Shown here: piece after piece, positions 27,371 through 35,955 of the stretch | Numbering within the stretch: the stretch's first letter is position 1 | Layout of the letters: each line of letters opens with the position of its first letter | DNA from: Variovorax paradoxus | GTDB taxonomy: Bacteria > Pseudomonadota > Gammaproteobacteria > Burkholderiales > Burkholderiaceae_C | NCBI RefSeq assembly: GCF_009755665.1 | Contig: NZ_CP046622.1 | Coordinates: 1,116,001 to 1,180,000 of the forward strand | Length of the DNA: 64,000 nt | Reading direction: 5' to 3' | Program-made: the position numbers and the translations under genes | The notes under the pieces: model-generated | Database searches by the model: none | Seen by the model: the letters and a program-made list of their open reading frames with translations, nothing else | What the model was told of the DNA's origin: nothing

Positions 27371-28571
27371 AGTCAACGCGGTGAATGCCGCAGTCCCCAT
27401 TGCAGAGGCTGCCCCGAAGCTGCACGCCGGCTTCCTGAAGAACAACCTGCGCGAATACGGCATGCTGATCTCGCTGGTCGCGATCATGGTGCTGTTCCAG
27501 GTGCTGACCGACGGCACGCTGCTGCGGCCGCTGAACCTCACCAACCTGCTGCTGCAGAACAGCTACGTCGTCATCATGGCGCTCGGCATGCTGCTGGTGA
27601 TCGTGGCGGGGCACATCGACCTGTCGGTGGGCTCGGTCTGCGGCTTTATCGGCGCGCTGGCGGCGGTGCTGATGGTCGAGTATGAATGGCACTTTGTGCC
27701 CACGGCCCTCATCAGCATTGCGGCGGGCGCGGTCATCGGCGCGGCGCAGGGTTGGTTTGTCGCGTTCCGCAAGATTCCGTCGTTCATCGTCACGCTTGCG
27801 GGCATGCTGGTGTTCAAGGGGCTCACGCTGGCGCTGCTGGCGGGGCAGTCGGTCGGGCCGTTTCCGGTCGAGTTCCAGCGGCTGAGTTCGGGCTTCATTC
27901 CCGATCCGCTGGGTGGCGACACGTTGCGCACCACCTCGCTGGTGGTGGGCGCGCTGGCCGCGGCGGCGCTGGTGTTCTTCAAGCTGCGCGGGCGCGCCAA
28001 GCTCGCGGCGCACGGAATGGAAACGGAGCCCTATGTGTTCTTCCTGGTGAAGAACCTGTTCTTCGCGGCCATCATCCTGTTCTTCAGCTACCTGCTCTCG
28101 ACCTACAAGGGCCTGCCCAATGTGCTGATCGTGATGGCGGTGCTCATCGTGGTGTACGACTTCGTCACCAACCGCACCACCATCGGCCGGCGCATCTACG
28201 CGCTGGGCGGCAACGAGAAGGCTGCGCGGCTTTCCGGCGTGAAGACGCAGCGGCTTGCTTTTCTCACCTTCGTGAACATGGGGGCCCTGGCAGCGCTTGC
28301 GGGCCTGGTGTTTGCGGCGCGGCTCAACACCGCTACGCCCAAGGCTGGCCTCGGTTTCGAACTCGACGTGATCGCGGCCTGCTTCATCGGCGGAGCCTCG
28401 GCCTCGGGCGGCGTGGGCCGGGTGATGGGCGCGGTGATCGGCGCCTTCATCATGGGCGTGATGAACAACGGCATGTCGATCCTGGGCATCGGCATCGACT
28501 ACCAGCAGGTGATCAAGGGCCTGGTGTTGCTGGCCGCGGTGTTCATCGACGTCTACAACAAGAACAAGTAA
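27357..28571 (+). CDS. gguB: Sugar ABC transporter permease GguB
   Basis: A 404-residue inner-membrane permease with about ten helices. Its length is larger than ordinary RbsC-type permeases and matches GguB/XylH. The glycine-rich ATPase-contact loop [22 protein letters not shown] lies near the C-terminus, broken here only by family-typical variation. It forms the channel for sugars bound by ChvE. The start overlaps gguA, so translation is coupled. Confidence 0.92.
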   Translation: MSQPEVNAVNAAVPIAEAAPKLHAGFLKNNLREYGMLISLVAIMVLFQVLTDGTLLRPLNLTNLLLQNSYVVIMALGMLLVIVAGHIDLSVGSVCGFIGALAAVLMVEYEWHFVPTALISIAAGAVIGAAQGWFVAFRKIPSFIVTLAGMLVFKGLTLALLAGQSVGPFPVEFQRLSSGFIPDPLGGDTLRTTSLVVGALAAAALVFFKLRGRAKLAAHGMETEPYVFFLVKNLFFAAIILFFSYLLSTYKGLPNVLIVMAVLIVVYDFVTNRTTIGRRIYALGGNEKAARLSGVKTQRLAFLTFVNMGALAALAGLVFAARLNTATPKAGLGFELDVIAACFIGGASASGGVGRVMGAVIGAFIMGVMNNGMSILGIGIDYQQVIKGLVLLAAVFIDVYNKNK

Positions 28572-28575
28572 GCGC

Positions 28576-30099
28576 ATGACGGGCGGCAGCATTTCACCCG
28601 TGCTCGAACTGCGGGGCATCCACAAGCAGTTTGGCGACATTCCTGTGCTGCGCGACGTGCAGCTGCGGCTCTATCCGGGCGAGATCCATGCGCTCATGGG
28701 ACAGAACGGCGCGGGCAAGTCGACGCTGATCAAGGTGCTCACGGGCGTGCTGCCTTCGAGCGCCGGGGAGATACGCCTGGACGGGCAAGCCATTCATCCC
28801 GCATCGCCGCTCGAAGCGCAGAAGCTGGGCATCAGCACGGTCTACCAGGAGGTGAACCTGTGCCCGAACCTCTCGGTGGCCGAGAACGTGTTTGCGGGAC
28901 GTTATCCGCGCTGTGGCGCGGCGCAAGGTTTTCGCATCGACTGGGCGGCCGTCAACCGGCGTGCCGCGGAACTGCTGGCGCGCATCGGGCTCGACATCGA
29001 CGTGACGCGGCTGCTGTCGAGCTACTCGGTGGCGGTGCAGCAGCTGGTGGCCATTGCGCGTGCGCTCGGCGTCTCGTCGAAGGTGCTGATCCTCGACGAG
29101 CCGACTTCGAGCCTGGACGACGACGAGGTGGAGAAGCTGTTCGAAGTGCTGCGGCGCCTGCGTGGCGAGGGACTGGCCATCGTCTTCGTGACCCACTTTT
29201 TGAACCAGATGTATGCAGTGTCAGACCGCATCACCGTGCTGCGCAACGGCAGCTGGGTGGGTGAGTGGCGCGCGGCCGATCTAGGACCCCAGGCGCTGAT
29301 CGCCGCGATGCTGGGGCGGGAACTCGCGGCCCAGTCCGCCCGGCCCGCTGCACTGCCGGCGTTCGACGAAGCGGCGCCGGCCTTGCTGCAGGCGGAAGGC
29401 CTCGGGCAGGCCGGACAACTGCAGGCGACCGATTTGCGCGTGCGTGCCGGCGAAGTGGTCGGCATTGCGGGCCTGCTGGGCGCCGGGCGCACCGAACTTG
29501 CGCGCCTGCTGTTCGGGCTCGAAACGCCCGACCGCGGCGTGCTGAAGATCGACGGCCGGACGGTCAGTTTCTCGAACCCCGCGGACGCCGTTCGCGAAGG
29601 GTTGGCACTGTGCCCCGAAGAGCGCAAGACCGACGGCATCGTGGCCGAGCTGTCCGTGCGCGAGAACATCGCCCTCGCGCTGCAGGCGCGGCTCGGCACG
29701 CGGCGCTTTCTGCCGCACGCCGAACAGACCGCGATGGCTGAGCGCTTTGTAGCGTCGCTGGGCATCAAGACCGCGAGCGTGGAAACGCCCATTGGCCTGC
29801 TTTCTGGCGGCAACCAGCAAAAAGCCATGATCGCGCGATGGCTCGCAACCGAGCCGCGCCTGCTGATACTCGATGAGCCGACGCGCGGCATCGACGTGGC
29901 GGCCAAGCAGGAAATCATGGAAGAGATCCTTCGGCTTGCGCGCGCGGGCATGGCGGTGGTCTTCATCTCTTCCGAAATCAGCGAAGTGGTGCGCGTGGCG
30001 CATCGCATCGTGGTGCTGCGGGACCGCAAGAAGGTGGGCGAGCTGCCGGGCGGCTCGACCGAGGACGAGGTCTACGAAATGATTGCAGCGACAGCATGA
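28576..30099 (+). CDS. ytfR: Sugar ABC transporter ATPase, YtfR-like
   Basis: A 507-residue duplicated ATPase. The first half has [16 protein letters not shown] and KVLILDEPTSSLD; the second has [13 protein letters not shown] (degenerate P-loop) with [14 protein letters not shown] and [12 protein letters not shown]. It begins five bases after gguB and overlaps the next permease by ATGA. The partners are the two short permeases downstream and YtfQ upstream. The family in E. coli imports galactofuranose; here arabinofuranose is an inferred substrate. Confidence 0.88.
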   Translation: MTGGSISPVLELRGIHKQFGDIPVLRDVQLRLYPGEIHALMGQNGAGKSTLIKVLTGVLPSSAGEIRLDGQAIHPASPLEAQKLGISTVYQEVNLCPNLSVAENVFAGRYPRCGAAQGFRIDWAAVNRRAAELLARIGLDIDVTRLLSSYSVAVQQLVAIARALGVSSKVLILDEPTSSLDDDEVEKLFEVLRRLRGEGLAIVFVTHFLNQMYAVSDRITVLRNGSWVGEWRAADLGPQALIAAMLGRELAAQSARPAALPAFDEAAPALLQAEGLGQAGQLQATDLRVRAGEVVGIAGLLGAGRTELARLLFGLETPDRGVLKIDGRTVSFSNPADAVREGLALCPEERKTDGIVAELSVRENIALALQARLGTRRFLPHAEQTAMAERFVASLGIKTASVETPIGLLSGGNQQKAMIARWLATEPRLLILDEPTRGIDVAAKQEIMEEILRLARAGMAVVFISSEISEVVRVAHRIVVLRDRKKVGELPGGSTEDEVYEMIAATA

Positions 30100-31130
30100 C
30101 ACGCCTTTCATCGCTCATGCGCCACCGCCTGGCTTGGCCCATCGTCACGCTGCTGCTCCTGCTGGCAGTCAACACCGCCTTCAACGCCAGCTTCCTGCAC
30201 CTCGAGTGGCGGGACGGCCACCTCTACGGCAGCCTGATCGACATCGTGAACCGCGCGGCGCCGCTGGTGCTGGTCTCGCTGGGCATGACGCTCGTCATTG
30301 CCACGCGCGGCATCGACATCTCGGTGGGCGCGGTGGTGGCCATTGCGGCGGCCGTGGCGGCTTGGATGATCGGCGGCTCGGTGGCCAGCGACGTGAGCCG
30401 CTTTCCCATGTGGCTAGCCATCCTGGGCGCCCTTGGCGTTGCTCTGCTGTGCGGCCTGTGGAACGGCCTGCTTGTGGCCAAGGTCGGCATGCAGCCGATC
30501 ATCGCGACGCTGATTCTCATGGTGGCGGGGCGCGGCATTGCGCAGCTCATTGCCGACGGGCAGATCATCACCATCTACTACAAGCCCTTTTTCTTCCTGG
30601 GCAGCGGTTATCTGCTGGGCCTGCCGTTCTCGCTGTTCATCGTGGCGGCCGTGTTCGTGCTGCTGTACCTGGCCATCACGCGCACGGCACTCGGCCTGTT
30701 CATCCAGGCGGTGGGCATCAACCCGACGGCGGCGCGGGTGGCTGGCGTGCAGGCGCGGCGGCTCATCGTTGGAGCGTATGCGTTCTGCGGCGTTTGCGCG
30801 GGCATTGCGGGCCTCTTGATCAGTTCGAACGTCAAGAGCGCGGACGGCAACAACGCGGGCCAGCTGCTGGAGCTCGATGCCATCCTAGCCGTGACCCTGG
30901 GCGGCACCGCACTCACCGGCGGACGCTTCAGCCTCATGGGCAGCGTGATCGGCGCGCTGATCATCCAGACGCTGACCTATGCCATCTACTCGCTGGGCGT
31001 GCCGCCCGAGATCAACCTCGTCGTCAAGGCCGTCGTGGTGTTTGCGGTGATGCTGCTGCAGTCGCCTGAATTCAGGTCGGAGGTTCGCGCGCTGGTGCAG
31101 CGGCCGGTGCATGAAGGGAGACGGGCATGA
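30096..31130 (+). CDS. ytfT: Sugar ABC transporter permease, YtfT-like
   Basis: A 344-residue inner-membrane permease with about eight to ten helices. The conserved VLVSLGMTLVIATRGIDISVGAV segment is the N-terminal core of RbsC-type permeases, seen in two adjoining parts, and LGGTALTGGRFSLMGSVIGA is near the ATPase-contact loop. It should pair as a heterodimer with the following permease. Both its ends overlap neighbours by four bases (ATGA), so translation is coupled throughout. Confidence 0.88.
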   Translation: MTRLSSLMRHRLAWPIVTLLLLLAVNTAFNASFLHLEWRDGHLYGSLIDIVNRAAPLVLVSLGMTLVIATRGIDISVGAVVAIAAAVAAWMIGGSVASDVSRFPMWLAILGALGVALLCGLWNGLLVAKVGMQPIIATLILMVAGRGIAQLIADGQIITIYYKPFFFLGSGYLLGLPFSLFIVAAVFVLLYLAITRTALGLFIQAVGINPTAARVAGVQARRLIVGAYAFCGVCAGIAGLLISSNVKSADGNNAGQLLELDAILAVTLGGTALTGGRFSLMGSVIGALIIQTLTYAIYSLGVPPEINLVVKAVVVFAVMLLQSPEFRSEVRALVQRPVHEGRRA

Positions 31131-32167
31131 GCGCGGTGATCGAAACTGCACCCTCACCCCAACCCTCTCCCGCCAGTGGGAGAGGAGGAGGGAGAGGTGG
31201 CAGGGCGGGGCTCAATCCGAAGTACTTGCCGCTCACGGCGACCGTTTCGCTGTTCATGCTGATGGCCACGTTGGGCTCGGTGTTCTACGACGGCTTCTTC
31301 TCGGCGCAGGTGTTCCTGAACCTGCTGATCGACAACGCCTTCCTGATCGTCGTGGCCGTTGGCATGACCTTCGTGATTCTTTCGGGCGGCATCGATCTTT
31401 CGGTGGGCTCGGTGATTGCACTCACCACGATGGTCTCGGCCTCATTGGTCGAGAAGCACGGCTGGAGCCCCGCCGTGGTCATTCCGCTGGTGCTGGCCAT
31501 GGGCACGGCCTTTGGCGCATTCATGGGCCTGCTCATCGAGCGTTTCAGGCTGCAGCCCTTCATCGTCACGCTGGCGGGCATGTTCCTGGCACGCGGCCTT
31601 TGCTACCTGATCAGCATCGATTCGATCAGCATCACCAACGAGTTCTACTCCGAGGTCTCGCAGATCCGCATTCCCATCTGGGGCGAGGCTTCGCTGTCGA
31701 TCAGCGCGGTGATCGCCGTCGCGGTGCTGCTGGCCGCGATTTTCATTGCGCATTGCACGCCCTTCGGCCGCGCGGTGTACGCCATTGGCGGCAGCGAACA
31801 GTCGGCCATGCTGATGGGCCTGCCAGTGCGCTCCACGCTCATTGGCGTGTACACGCTGTCGGGCTTCTGCTCGGCGCTGGCGGGGGTGATCTTCACGTTC
31901 TACATGCTCTCGGGCTACGGCCTGCATGCGCTGGGGCTGGAGCTCGATGCGATCGCGGCGGTGGTCATCGGCGGTACGCTGCTCACAGGCGGGGTGGGCT
32001 ATGTGGCGGGCACGCTCTTCGGTGTGCTGATGCTCGGGATCATCCAGACGCTGATTTCCTTCGACGGCACGTTGAGCTCGTGGTGGACGCGCATCGTGGT
32101 GGGTGCGCTGCTCTTCGTGTTCTGCCTCCTGCAGCGCTTTTTCACTTCGCGTACGCCACGGCGCTGA
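31127..32167 (+). CDS. yjfF: Sugar ABC transporter permease, YjfF-like, with a repeat-encoded N-terminus
   Basis: A 346-residue permease whose core (VVAVGMTFVILSGGIDLS, then VIGGTLLTGGVGYVAGTLFG) matches YjfF, the second permease of the YtfQRT system. Residues ~7-25 read PSPQPSPASGRGGGRGG, the translation of a palindromic DNA repeat lying between the overlapping start and the first helix. No other start codon lies between the repeat and the conserved part, so the repeat must be translated. It would place a disordered basic tail in the cytoplasm. Confidence 0.88.
   Translation: MSAVIETAPSPQPSPASGRGGGRGGRAGLNPKYLPLTATVSLFMLMATLGSVFYDGFFSAQVFLNLLIDNAFLIVVAVGMTFVILSGGIDLSVGSVIALTTMVSASLVEKHGWSPAVVIPLVLAMGTAFGAFMGLLIERFRLQPFIVTLAGMFLARGLCYLISIDSISITNEFYSEVSQIRIPIWGEASLSISAVIAVAVLLAAIFIAHCTPFGRAVYAIGGSEQSAMLMGLPVRSTLIGVYTLSGFCSALAGVIFTFYMLSGYGLHALGLELDAIAAVVIGGTLLTGGVGYVAGTLFGVLMLGIIQTLISFDGTLSSWWTRIVVGALLFVFCLLQRFFTSRTPRR
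31150..31190. repeat. Palindromic repeat inserted in frame at the 5' end of yjfF
   Basis: CCTCTCCC (31164-31171) and GGGAGAGG (31178-31185) form a perfect eight-base-pair stem with a six-base loop, preceded by CCTCACCCCAA. This resembles the short dispersed repeats commonly found between genes of proteobacteria. It lies inside coding sequence and its length keeps the frame. The hairpin sits some 35 bases after the start codon, where it could also slow ribosomes. Confidence 0.6.
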
Positions 32168-32215
32168 CGCGTTCCTTGTTTTTTCTCTTTTCTCTCGCTT
32201 TCAGGAAACTTCCGC

Positions 32216-33967
32216 ATGCCGGACCAAACTCCCAAGAAGAAGCTTCGCTCGACCGAATGGTTCGGCTCGGCCGACAAGAACGGCTTCATGTACCGCAGCT
32301 GGATGAAGAACCAGGGCATACCGGACCATGAGTTCGACGGTCGCCCGATCATCGGTATCTGCAACACATGGTCCGAGCTCACGCCTTGCAATGCCCACTT
32401 CCGCAAGATTGCCGAGCATGTGAAGCGCGGCATCTCCGAGGCGGGCGGCTTTCCGGTCGAGTTTCCGGTGTTCTCCAACGGCGAATCGAACCTGCGGCCT
32501 ACCGCCATGCTCACGCGCAATCTCGCAAGCATGGACGTGGAAGAGGCCATTCGCGGCAACCCGGTCGATGCGGTGGTGCTGCTCACGGGCTGCGACAAGA
32601 CCACGCCCGCACTGCTGATGGGCGCTGCAAGCTGCGACATTCCCGCCATCGTCGTCACCGGCGGGCCCATGCTCAACGGCAAGCTCGAAGGCAAGAACAT
32701 CGGCTCGGGCACGGCCGTGTGGCAGCTGCACGAGTCGCTGAAAGCCGGAGAGATCAACCTGCACCAGTTCCTTTCGGCCGAAGGCGGCATGTCGCGCTCG
32801 GCGGGCACCTGCAACACCATGGGCACGGCCTCGACCATGGCCTGCATGGCCGAGGCGCTGGGCACTTCGCTGCCGCACAACGCGGCCATTCCGGCGGTGG
32901 ACGCGCGCCGCTATGTGCTTGCGCAGATGTCGGGCATGCGCGCGGTTGAAATGGCGAAGGAGGGGCTCACGCTCTCGAAGATTCTCACGCGCGAGGCTTT
33001 CGAGAATGCGATCCGCGTCAACGCGGCCATCGGCGGCTCCACCAACGCGGTGATTCACCTGAAAGCCATTGCGGGCCGCATCGGAGTTGACCTCGAACTG
33101 GAGGACTGGACGCGCATCGGCAGCAACACGCCGACCATCGTGGACCTGATGCCCTCCGGCCGCTTCCTGATGGAAGAGTTCTACTACGCGGGCGGCCTGC
33201 CCGCGGTGCTGCGGCGCCTTGGCGAAGCCGGCCTGCTGCCGCACCCTGGCGCACTCACCGTCAACGGCCAATCGATCTGGGACAACGTGCGCGAAGCGCC
33301 GAGCCTCGACGACGAAGTGATCCGGCCGCTGGACAAGCCGTTGATTGCCGATGGCGGCATTCGCATCCTGCGCGGCAATCTGTCGCCGCGCGGCGCAGTG
33401 CTCAAGCCCTCGGCCGCCTCGCCCGAGTTGCTGAAGCACCGTGGCCGCGCCGTGGTGTTCGAGAACCTCGAGCACTACAAGGAGCGCATCGTCGATGAAA
33501 GCCTGGAGATCGACGCCACGTCGGTGATGGTGATGAAGAACTGCGGCCCCAAGGGCTATCCCGGCATGGCCGAAGTCGGCAACATGGGCCTGCCGCCCAA
33601 GCTGCTGCGCCAGGGCGTGAAGGACATGGTGCGCATTTCGGACGCCCGCATGAGCGGCACCGCCTACGGCACGGTGGTGCTGCACGTGGCGCCCGAAGCG
33701 GCCGACGGCGGGCCGCTCGCGGCGGTGCGCGACGGCGACTGGATCGAGCTCGATTGCGACGCAGGCCGGTTGCACCTGGACATCAGCGACGAAGAATTGG
33801 CGGCGCGTCTGGCCTCGCTTTCGAGCAAAGACGCACAGCCCATGAGCACGCGCGGCGGCGGCTACCAGAAGCTCTACGTCAACCACGTGCTGCAGGCCGA
33901 CGAAGGCTGCGACTTCGATTTTCTGGTGGGCTGCAGAGGCTCCGCCGTTCCCCGTCATTCACACTGA
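32216..33967 (+). CDS. IlvD/Edd family dehydratase, L-arabinonate dehydratase
   Basis: A 583-residue iron-sulfur dehydratase. The cluster cysteines expected in the family are in GICNTWSELTPCN, LLTGCDKTTP and SAGTCNTMGTAS. The C-terminal region (VMKNCGPKGYPGMAEVGN, SDARMSGTAYGT, DFLVGCRGSA) matches my memory of the Rhizobium arabinonate dehydratase closely. It removes water from L-arabinonate to give 2-keto-3-deoxy-L-arabinonate. It follows the second permease by 48 bases and precedes the next pathway enzyme by six. Confidence 0.88.
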   Translation: MPDQTPKKKLRSTEWFGSADKNGFMYRSWMKNQGIPDHEFDGRPIIGICNTWSELTPCNAHFRKIAEHVKRGISEAGGFPVEFPVFSNGESNLRPTAMLTRNLASMDVEEAIRGNPVDAVVLLTGCDKTTPALLMGAASCDIPAIVVTGGPMLNGKLEGKNIGSGTAVWQLHESLKAGEINLHQFLSAEGGMSRSAGTCNTMGTASTMACMAEALGTSLPHNAAIPAVDARRYVLAQMSGMRAVEMAKEGLTLSKILTREAFENAIRVNAAIGGSTNAVIHLKAIAGRIGVDLELEDWTRIGSNTPTIVDLMPSGRFLMEEFYYAGGLPAVLRRLGEAGLLPHPGALTVNGQSIWDNVREAPSLDDEVIRPLDKPLIADGGIRILRGNLSPRGAVLKPSAASPELLKHRGRAVVFENLEHYKERIVDESLEIDATSVMVMKNCGPKGYPGMAEVGNMGLPPKLLRQGVKDMVRISDARMSGTAYGTVVLHVAPEAADGGPLAAVRDGDWIELDCDAGRLHLDISDEELAARLASLSSKDAQPMSTRGGGYQKLYVNHVLQADEGCDFDFLVGCRGSAVPRHSH

Positions 33968-33973
33968 TTCATC

Positions 33974-34891
33974 ATGACTCCCAGATACCGCGGCATCTTT
34001 CCGGTGGTGCCCACCACCTTCACCGAACAGGGCGCACTCGACCTCGAGAGCCAGAAGCGCTGCGTCGATTTCATGATCGACGCGGGCTCCGACGGCCTGT
34101 GCATCCTGGCCAACTTCTCGGAGCAGTTCGTGTTGTCGGACGAAGAGCGCGAGGTGCTCACGCGCACGATGCTGGAGCACGTGAACGGCCGCGTGCCGGT
34201 GATCGTGACCACCACGCACTACAGCACCAAGGTATGCGCCGAGCGCAGCCGGCGCGCGCAAGACATGGGCGCGGCCATGCTGATGGTGATGCCGCCTTAT
34301 CACGGCGCCACGTTCCGCGTGCCCGAGCCGCAGATCTTCGAGTTCTATGCCGGCCTTTCCGACGCGGTGGACATTCCGATCATGATCCAGGACGCACCGG
34401 CGAGCGGCACGGTGCTGTCGGCGCCGTTCCTCGCGCGCATGGCCAAGGAGATCGAACACGTCGCGTACTTCAAGATCGAAACGCCCGGTGCAGCCTCGAA
34501 GCTGCGCGAGCTGATCCGCCTTGGCGGCGATGCCATCGAAGGCCCGTGGGATGGCGAAGAGGCCATCACGCTGATGCCCGACCTTGATGCCGGCGCGACA
34601 GGCTCAATGACCGGCGGCGGCTACCCGGACGGCATCCGTCCGATCATCGAGGCGCATCGCGCGGGGGACCGTGACAAGGCCTTCGCGCTTTATCAGCAGT
34701 GGCTGCCGCTCATCAACTACGAGAACCGGCAGGCCGGCCTCCTGGCCTGCAAGTCGCTCATGAAGGAGGGCGGTGTGATCGCCTGCGAGGCACCGCGGCA
34801 TCCTCTGCCGGCAATGCACCCGGACACGCGCGCAGGGCTGATCGAAACCGCGAAACGGCTCGATCCGCTGGTGCTGCGCTGGGCGCGCTGA
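33974..34891 (+). CDS. 2-keto-3-deoxy-L-arabinonate dehydratase (DapA/NanA family)
   Basis: A 305-residue class I aldolase-fold enzyme. The Schiff-base lysine is in HVAYFKIETPGA, with the family tyrosine in MMPPYHGAT-like sequence upstream. The motifs ANFSEQFVLSD, IQDAPASGT and GPWDGEEAITL match the Azospirillum arabinose-pathway enzyme that converts 2-keto-3-deoxy-L-arabinonate to 2-oxoglutarate semialdehyde with loss of water. This places the locus on the 2-oxoglutarate branch and not the aldolase branch giving pyruvate and glycolaldehyde. It is the last gene of the operon. Confidence 0.9.
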   Translation: MTPRYRGIFPVVPTTFTEQGALDLESQKRCVDFMIDAGSDGLCILANFSEQFVLSDEEREVLTRTMLEHVNGRVPVIVTTTHYSTKVCAERSRRAQDMGAAMLMVMPPYHGATFRVPEPQIFEFYAGLSDAVDIPIMIQDAPASGTVLSAPFLARMAKEIEHVAYFKIETPGAASKLRELIRLGGDAIEGPWDGEEAITLMPDLDAGATGSMTGGGYPDGIRPIIEAHRAGDRDKAFALYQQWLPLINYENRQAGLLACKSLMKEGGVIACEAPRHPLPAMHPDTRAGLIETAKRLDPLVLRWAR

Positions 34892-34908
34892 AGAGAAAAG
34901 ACGTGAAA

Positions 34909-34931
34909 GAGAAGGGCGCTCAGCTCTTCTC
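34909..34931. terminator. Hairpin between the arabinose operon and the convergent small gene
   Basis: GAGAAG (34909-34914) and CTTCTC (34926-34931) can pair, with GC pairs inside. It covers the stop codon of the minus-strand gene and follows the araD-like stop by 18 bases. No T-tract follows on either strand, so it may be a weak or factor-dependent end for both transcripts. Confidence 0.3.
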
Positions 34932-35174
34932 GAGTTCGCTGACCTGCAGCGAGAGGTCGAACAGCTTCGACTTGCTCGCGTAGTAGCGGTCGAGCCGCCA
35001 TTCCTTCAGGATGTCCATGGCGAGCTCGAAGCTCTTGTAGTCAAGGCTGTAGAGCGTGACCAGCTCGAAACTGCGTTCGGATTCGAGCGCCAACACGAGC
35101 TGGGCCAGGATCTTGGCCGATTCGTTGGCCGGGTCCGTTTCTATGAATCGGCGAGCGACCTTGATGGCATTCAT
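34920..35174 (-). CDS. Small hypothetical protein, 84 residues
   Basis: An 84-residue helical protein. The ATG at 35174 is chosen because GAGGAAA lies upstream; the frame is open further, but without protein-like sequence. It is rich in Glu, Leu and Lys/Arg (ESAKILAQLVLALESERS, LAMDILKEWRLDRYYA) and lacks a signal peptide or membrane segment, so it is probably a cytoplasmic helical-bundle protein. I do not recognise the family. A Pho-box-like direct repeat and a good -10 box (TATAGT, 35208-35213) lie upstream. Confidence 0.6.
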   Translation of the reverse strand: MNAIKVARRFIETDPANESAKILAQLVLALESERSFELVTLYSLDYKSFELAMDILKEWRLDRYYASKSKLFDLSLQVSELEKS

Positions 35175-35234
35175 GGGAAAGGTTTCCTCGGTAGGCAGAG
35201 ACCGAGAACTATAGCTAGCAGCCCGCCGTGCTTT

Positions 35235-35252
35235 ATGACAGTCGTGTGACAA
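35235..35252 (-). promoter_or_regulatory. Pho-box-like direct repeat upstream of the 84-residue gene
   Basis: On the minus strand the sequence reads TTGTCAC-ACGA-CTGTCAT: two 7-base PhoB half-sites (consensus CTGTCAT) with the standard 4-base spacer, one exact and one with a single clear mismatch. The -10 candidate TATAGT (35208-35213) lies 21 bases downstream of the site, about one helical turn further than the usual arrangement. PhoB control of the small gene is an inference. Confidence 0.4.
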
Positions 35253-35350
35253 GCGGGGTCATCAAAGAGCGTGCGGGCCTGTTGTATGCAGCCCCGTCGC
35301 CGCATCGAAAGGCGACGACGGGTGCCGCAGCTGCGACGCTCAGCGCTGCA

Positions 35351-35875
35351 TCAGCGTGCGGGCAGCGGCGCCGGCTGCATGGGCGCGATCGGCGTCATGG
35401 GTGCCATCGGCGCGATCGCCGGAGCCGGTAGGCGAGAAGGCGCGGGCACCGGAGCCGGCATCACGGTGGGGGCTGGCATCACGGCGGGGGCCGGCATGAC
35501 AACGGTGGTGACCGATTCGCGGATCACGCCGCCGCCCATCACGCTGCCGTCCACTGCACCGCGGGTGTTGCCGCTGCCACCGAGCACGCGTGCTTCGCAG
35601 TCGGCGCGATCGGCCGGCGGCTGCAGTCCGCAGCGCGCGAGCGCGTTGCGCTGGTAGTCGGGCGCGCTGGTCAGGCCGCCGCGAGCGGCTTCCTGGCGTG
35701 CGGCGCCGGCTTCGCGAATGCAGGCGGCGCGGTCTTGCTGGTTGTGCCCGCAGACCGCGATCTCCTGCTGGTAGGTGGAATCGCCGCGACGCGGCTGCGC
35801 GGAGGCCGATGTGGCCGCGGCAATACCGCCCACGGCAATCAGGGCGGCAATCATCGAACGTGTGGTGCTGTTCAT
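35351..35875 (-). CDS. Secreted small protein, paralogue 2 of a tandem pair
   Basis: A 174-residue protein whose ATG (35875) follows AGAGGAG. A signal peptide ends near TSASAQ. The mature part has paired cysteines and the segments QQDRAACIREAGAARQEA, ADRADCEARV and GSVMGGGVIRESVT, all shared with the next gene upstream. The C-terminal ~50 residues are a Pro/Ala/Met-rich tail of PAPxVMPAP-like repeats. It is likely a periplasmic or surface protein. I do not recognise a named family; the pair lies downstream of the cyanophycin synthetase genes in the same direction. Confidence 0.65.
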   Translation of the reverse strand: MNSTTRSMIAALIAVGGIAAATSASAQPRRGDSTYQQEIAVCGHNQQDRAACIREAGAARQEAARGGLTSAPDYQRNALARCGLQPPADRADCEARVLGGSGNTRGAVDGSVMGGGVIRESVTTVVMPAPAVMPAPTVMPAPVPAPSRLPAPAIAPMAPMTPIAPMQPAPLPAR

Positions 35876-35955
35876 GGTGTGCTCCTCTAAGTGGCGCGAA
35901 ACGAAAACTGTTCGACAGGCATGTTCCCGTCGGGTTCCACGCGTGGGTTTGCTGC

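Noticed and set aside
35440..35510. Short tandem GGCATCACGG-like units suggesting a repeat array or CRISPR
   Set aside because: They encode the PAPxVMPAP tail of a secreted protein. The units are only ~21-24 bases with no spacers.
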